Origin: Zingiber officinale | Lineage: Eukaryota; Streptophyta; Magnoliopsida; Zingiberales; Zingiberaceae | Assembly (NCBI RefSeq): GCF_018446385.1 | Contig: NC_056000.1 | Coordinates: 37,609,511-37,673,510 of the forward strand | Direction: 5' to 3' | Length of the DNA stretch: 64,000 nucleotides | Part shown: piece by piece, positions 60,101 through 64,000 of the stretch | Layout of the letters: each line of letters starts with the position of its first letter | Position numbering within the stretch: position 1 is the stretch's first letter | Position numbers and translations under genes: made by a program | The notes under the pieces: model-generated | Told to the model about the DNA's origin: nothing | Seen by the model: the letters and a program-made list of their open reading frames with translations, nothing else | Databases searched by the model: none

Positions 60101-60805
60101 TTATCAACTAAGAAATTATTGTCAATCAAAACTGAATTAAAAAAATACTAAACATTCCATTTCTAAATGAATAAGAATAACCTGATTTGTCCAAACAAAA
60201 AATTGAAATTAAGTCATGTCTCAAAGACGGTACAATAAAAATATTTTCTAAATCCAAATAGACACCAGTTCATAAATAAAGCCTAAAAACACCAATAGAC
60301 ATAACTGCAACCTTATTTTGATTCCTTGTATAGATATATCTTTCACCATCAAGCGAAAGTTGGCTCTTGACATAGCCCAATATAGTGACACTTATGTGAG
60401 TAGTAACACCGGTATATATCCACCAAGTATCAGTGGGTATAATTGCTATATTGACTTCCAAACAAATAAAGTTGAGAAGTTTATTCTTTTTTATATGCCA
60501 GTTGTCGTACTTGAGGAAGTCTTTCTTTAAATGACCTTTCTTTTTGCAAAAGAAATAAACGGATTCCTTATAATGTTTCTTGTGTTCCTTATGGTCATTG
60601 CTTCTAGAATCTGCAATTTATTTTCCTTTTCTTTTGTTATTGATCCTCTTTCACTTTTTGCTCGCACTTTGATAATCAGATGCTAAGTGAGTGCTCTCAG
60701 ATATCTCAATCCTTAATCTCCCTCCTCTTGCACACATTGAGTAATGAGTTCATTCAATATCAACATTTCCTTTTGAGTATTATATGATATATTAAAAGGA
60801 GTGTA
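57150..60805 (-). pseudogene. copia gag end and pol, fragmented
   Basis: From 60805 down: SYNTQKEMLILNELIT (gag); a CCHC knuckle whose first and last Cys are replaced (YFFCKKKGHLKKDF); protease site DTWWIYTGVTTHIS with the catalytic Asp now Tyr (60400-60440); integrase zinc-binding and core regions (59704-60129, LWHRRLRQ and FISFIDDYSRFVCL); reverse transcriptase (58317-58520, YRMDIKTAFLNKDIEESIYM) with VDDILFASNN retained near 58190; RNase H (57150-57620, YKAELVACYEASNH). Many stops and frameshifts lie between the blocks. The assignment to copia is firm. Confidence 0.85.
57153..57426 (-). repeat. 137-bp tandem duplication inside RNase H
   Basis: 57153-57289 and 57290-57426 are similar copies (both contain ACCAAGCCTTTG and TTCTACCATGACTTGACGAC) with about 15 percent difference by eye. 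137 is not a multiple of three, so it also shifts the frame. Confidence 0.85.
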
Positions 60806-60807
60806 TA

Positions 60808-61650
60808 TGATCATTAGCACATGGGGGGAGGGGGTGACTCACATGATTTTAAAAACGTTTCTTTTTTTACTTTTAAAAAAGGTAAGTGCACAGCGGAAAA
60901 GACAAATAAGTAGGAAAGAAAAGTGAGCATGACAATTTACTTGGTTCGAAGCATTCGACAATTCTTGCACCAAGACTCAGGGCATGTGGATCGTTCCGAT
61001 AGGTAATCCACAATCTTAATTGAATAATTACAAGGAAATAGAAAGTTAAGTGCAAGTAATTTAAATACAAGTTACCAACGACTTTGTGTTGAAGCTCGGG
61101 TGAAGTCGTCAAAGAGTGTTTCAACGTCATAGAGCAGTTTTCAGAGCAACGCACAAGTATGAAAGTTGTAACGAATGATATTTTGATATTGCTGGTCAAA
61201 GCTTCTTTTAAATACCTTTCTAGGCACCTGAACCCCCCCCCCCCCCCCCCCACCCCCCCTAGGTGCCTCCACTGAAGCCTATTCGATCCTGTTTCAATGT
61301 TGGGTTATCCGACTTCAAGCGCTTGGACCACCCCCAGGCTCCTAGACTGCTGACGCGACTGCACCTCAATAAAGCTCTATCCATCTTGCCTCTATATACT
61401 CCTGGGCACCTGAACTAGTCCCGAGCCCTTGGACTCTAATGTGTGTTGACCAATCGAAATGCGCTAACTCAACTGCAAATATGGCTGAGTTCGGCCCAAT
61501 CGAGGTGTCTAGACCTACTTGGGGTGCCTGGACCTCCGGAGGCCTGGTGTTATGAAGCCACAAGCGCACAGCCACATCGTTAGTAATAAAAATATATCGA
61601 GTCACAGTAAATGTTGACTAAGCACTAGTTGATTTCGCATGGTGAGTTAT
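60808..61650 (-). repeat. LTR fragment, family B/D-like, minus orientation
   Basis: It starts TGATCATTAGCACATGGGGG inside the copia gag and has GGGGGGAGGGGGTGACTCACATG, matching in reverse the 3' end of the LTR 15559-16844. A short block with AGGCACCTG and AGGTGCCT flanks a poly-C run. The right end and TSD could not be placed; 61650 is approximate. Confidence 0.5.
61233..61259 (+). repeat. poly-C tract (C19-A-C7)
   Basis: 19 C, one A and 7 C, bordered by CTAGGCACCTG (61220-61230) on the left and TAGGTGCCT (61260-61268) on the right, which are inverted copies. Confidence 0.95.
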
Positions 61651-61697
61651 CTAAACAATCAGAAGATTGGTTGAATACCTATGAGCAAGAAAGAGAA

Positions 61698-61717
61698 GGA
61701 GAGAGAGAGAGAGAGAG
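61698..61717 (+). repeat. (GA)n microsatellite
   Basis: About ten GA units inside a wider purine-rich stretch (61686-61742). Confidence 0.9.
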
Positions 61718-61739
61718 CAATGAGCAGAGAGGGAGAGAG

Positions 61740-63300
61740 GAAAGCAAGTGATCTTAGGAAGAAGATGGATTGGGGGAATGATTATAGAATTTCGATTTTA
61801 TTATGATATAGTTAATGTCTCTATGCATTGTTCATCTCCTTACCTCCATTTTGACACTCTTGTAGGGCTTCTAACTAAAGTCAGACACAATCCCGCGAAA
61901 ATCACATCGAAGAGTTTTCCATAGTTCTAACGCCATTAAGTAAAGAAGTAATTCTAGAAAGTCCGGTTAAAGGTATATCCTAAGACTCCCGGTCATACAA
62001 TCTCTAGAGTTATCTGATTTAATTTTAATGGTAGATTAATGCAATTAAGTAGAAGAGATAACCTAGAAAGTCTGGTTGATGGGTTACCCTCTATCACAGG
62101 GTCTCTCGGTCATACAATCCCTAGATTACACAAGTCACTCCTAACATTAATTTGGGAAATACCTCTAAACTCTAATTAAATATTCCTTTGTAAAGAATCA
62201 ATCTCCTTGCAAGATGATCATTCTAGAAAGCCCGTTTAAAGGGATATCGTCTATCACAGGGCCCCACGATCATACAATCTAGCATTTTTCCTCTATAAGG
62301 TAACCAATCCACCACAATCCATGTGCATACACTCTATACACATTCCGTCAAACATGTATAAGGCACAATACAAATAGAATAAGTCATAAACATATCATTG
62401 AACAAAAAAACAATCAAATATATAATTCATACATCAATATCGCATCATAACTACTCCCTACATCCTAAGAATTAGATAATCTACTCCATGGAGAAGGAAT
62501 AACAAACCAAAGATATGAATAATAATATTCTTATAACCCAAATATAAGAAATGAGGAGAAGAGATGCTTAACGTTGCGTTGTCAATGTCTTCGGAGTGTT
62601 TCCTTGCTACGGATAAGGACGGATCGTTGATGGTTTGAAAATGGAGACTCTAGGATTTCCCCTCTCCCCTCCCAAAGGAAGTGGGTGGTGGCCCAAACCA
62701 AGAATGCATAGAGAGGGGAGAAAATCCCCTTTTATAGGTAGGGGCACGACCCCCTGCCCATCCACCACACGACCATGCCTCAAGGCACAGCCGTGGCGTG
62801 TCTTTCTGGGAAAAGGAGGCACGGTTGTGCCACATGGAAAATGTTATGGTATATGGAACATCCCATAACTCCAATCGAGTAAAATGTCATGGTAATTTTA
62901 CTTTTGGTCCGCAGTGCAGAAAAATCCAGAATTCGACACGGTCATGTCTCAAGGCCATGCCTCATGGAAATGCCTTTTATCACATCTAAACGTTGTTTTT
63001 TCTTGTTGAAGTATGAAGTAAAGTTATAGATCTTGAAATTATCTACATTTTTTTATCTAGACCGGTCTATAACTCCAACTGAACAGAAAGTTTGATTATT
63101 TTACTTTTAGTCCACAATATAGAAAAATCCAGAATTCAACACAGTCATGTCTAAAAAAGACATAGTCGTGCCAAAAACACATAGGCATGCCTAAAAGGCA
63201 CGGCTAGGCCATGTAACACACTCGATTGTGCTAAATTTTCACACGACCATACCTCATAAGCACGACCTGAATATTTTAGAGGCTCTAGACTCCGTTTAGC
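61740..63300. repeat. gypsy-like LTR region with internal repeats; no gene
   Basis: Three related blocks (61930, 62065 and 62230) each carry CTAGAAAGTCC/TCTGG/CCC, then GGTTAAAGG or similar, then CGGTCATACAATC. A second repeat group (62720-63270) uses CACGACCATGCCTCAAGGCAC and GGCACGGTTGTGCC palindromic units. Both groups resemble LTR interiors of plant gypsy elements (inference). Element ends were not identified. Overlapping frames near 62600-62870 are not credible genes. Confidence 0.45.
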
Positions 63301-64000
63301 TCTGTTTTATGTCAAATTTATTTTGTAGGAATATGCATGTGTCAATGAACATTACTAGAACATATTCCTTTCTTAAAACTCCAATTTGAAAGTTTTTTTT
63401 AAGTCTTTTCCTTCATGTATATTTTGTATGTTTGGCTAGCTCATGTTAAGTCTTTTTCTGATCCATTCCTCATTTTAAATTGCATCTTGTCAATCAAAAA
63501 CATAGGGTGTAATAATATGAATTAATAGGGTGCAATAAACATATATTAGAAGTAGAATAAAAGTAAGATATTATAATGAAATAGAGTGCAATAAACATAG
63601 ATTATACTTATTAAATGTAAGGAGATGTGCGTCAAATAATGTCTAAAAATATATATAATTTATGCACATCACTTGGATCCTTCCAAGGCACTTGGAAGTT
63701 CTTTTTCCAGCCAACTTGCAGCTTTGATTTCTTGTACCACAAAGTTAGCATAACAAGCATAATATGAATTAAAATTATTAATTAGAGCATGTCTTCCCAA
63801 GGATAAGATATAGTCATGGTCTCAACTTAGACTTCCGAAATGGATCTAAGTTGGACCAATGCCTACAACCCCACTAGGGCTCGTCCTCACTGGATCACTC
63901 TCCTCTAATGCTTACCTCACTTACCATTGCAAACTTACTTAACTCTTGATCGACCAGGTCTTCCTGCCAGATACCCCATTTGGACTTTAGCCAATTGTCA
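63301..64000. other. no gene recognised; probably retrotransposon DNA
   Basis: Low-complexity AT-rich DNA to 63660, then a more GC-balanced stretch (63670-64000) with CCTTCCAAGGCACTTGGAAG, a near-palindrome of the LTR type. It runs off the window's right edge. Confidence 0.35.

Larger units (their letters stand above)
56545..60805 (-). mobile_element. decayed copia element, minus strand
   Basis: 3' LTR remnant 56545-56836 ends ATCCAACA, next to a polypurine tract read on the minus strand as AGCCCGTGTGAAAGAT. Pol follows from low to high coordinates as RNase H, reverse transcriptase, integrase and protease, then a gag C-terminus. The gag is cut at about 60805 by the next LTR. No 5' LTR of its own was recognised. 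Confidence 0.8.

Noticed and set aside
62607..62874. Three overlapping frames of 71-77 codons
   Set aside because: They arise from the GC-rich palindromic repeats of a gypsy-like LTR.

Overview
This window is repeat-rich, AT-rich nuclear DNA from a flowering plant. A monocot is likely, and the LTR families suggest the ginger order (Zingiberales), but that is only an impression. The evidence for a plant nuclear genome is one intron-containing gene for a plant-type ABC1 kinase, a nuclear copy of chloroplast ycf2, Ty1/copia and Ty3/gypsy retrotransposons, a CACTA transposon, and many solo LTRs with 5-bp target-site duplications (TSDs). I found no rRNA, tRNA, CRISPR array or bacterial-style operon.

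Layout. 1-6843: a truncated LTR, then a minus-strand non-autonomous gypsy element whose gag is split by a 2.7-kb solo LTR. 6844-8861: unassigned DNA with a 131-bp tandem duplication and a small GC-rich patch. 8862-27741: one old minus-strand copia element with LTRs 8862-10392 and 26204-27741. It is inflated to about 18.9 kb by at least six younger LTR insertions, one of them inside another; most have matching TSDs. 27742-28052: a broken N-terminal fragment of a NATA1-like acetyltransferase gene. 28323-44972: one plus-strand gypsy element with TSD CTCTG. Its left LTR was invaded by a CACTA element and a minus-strand copia element, which itself holds a solo LTR and a ycf2 fragment. Its own interior has gag, a dead protease site, a 57-bp coding tandem repeat and an antisense ORF. 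46117-50352: the only intact gene found, a five-exon ABC1/ADCK2-like kinase gene on the minus strand. 51393-56544: inverted LTR pieces and a gag-only element with a truncated left and a complete right LTR. 56545-64000: a decayed minus-strand copia pol, another LTR and gypsy-like LTR sequence.

How it fits together. Almost everything apart from the ABC1 gene is layered transposon history. Insertion order can be read from TSDs and from coding frames that continue across insertions. The retrotransposon proteins carry stops, frameshifts or lost catalytic and zinc-binding residues, so none looks active. I found no convincing new defence or metabolic system. The most interesting points are the nesting itself, the recurring palindrome cassettes in several LTR families, the one-directional decay of LTR ends, the 19-residue coding repeat and antisense ORF of the gypsy element, and the two host-derived fragments (NATA1-like and ycf2).
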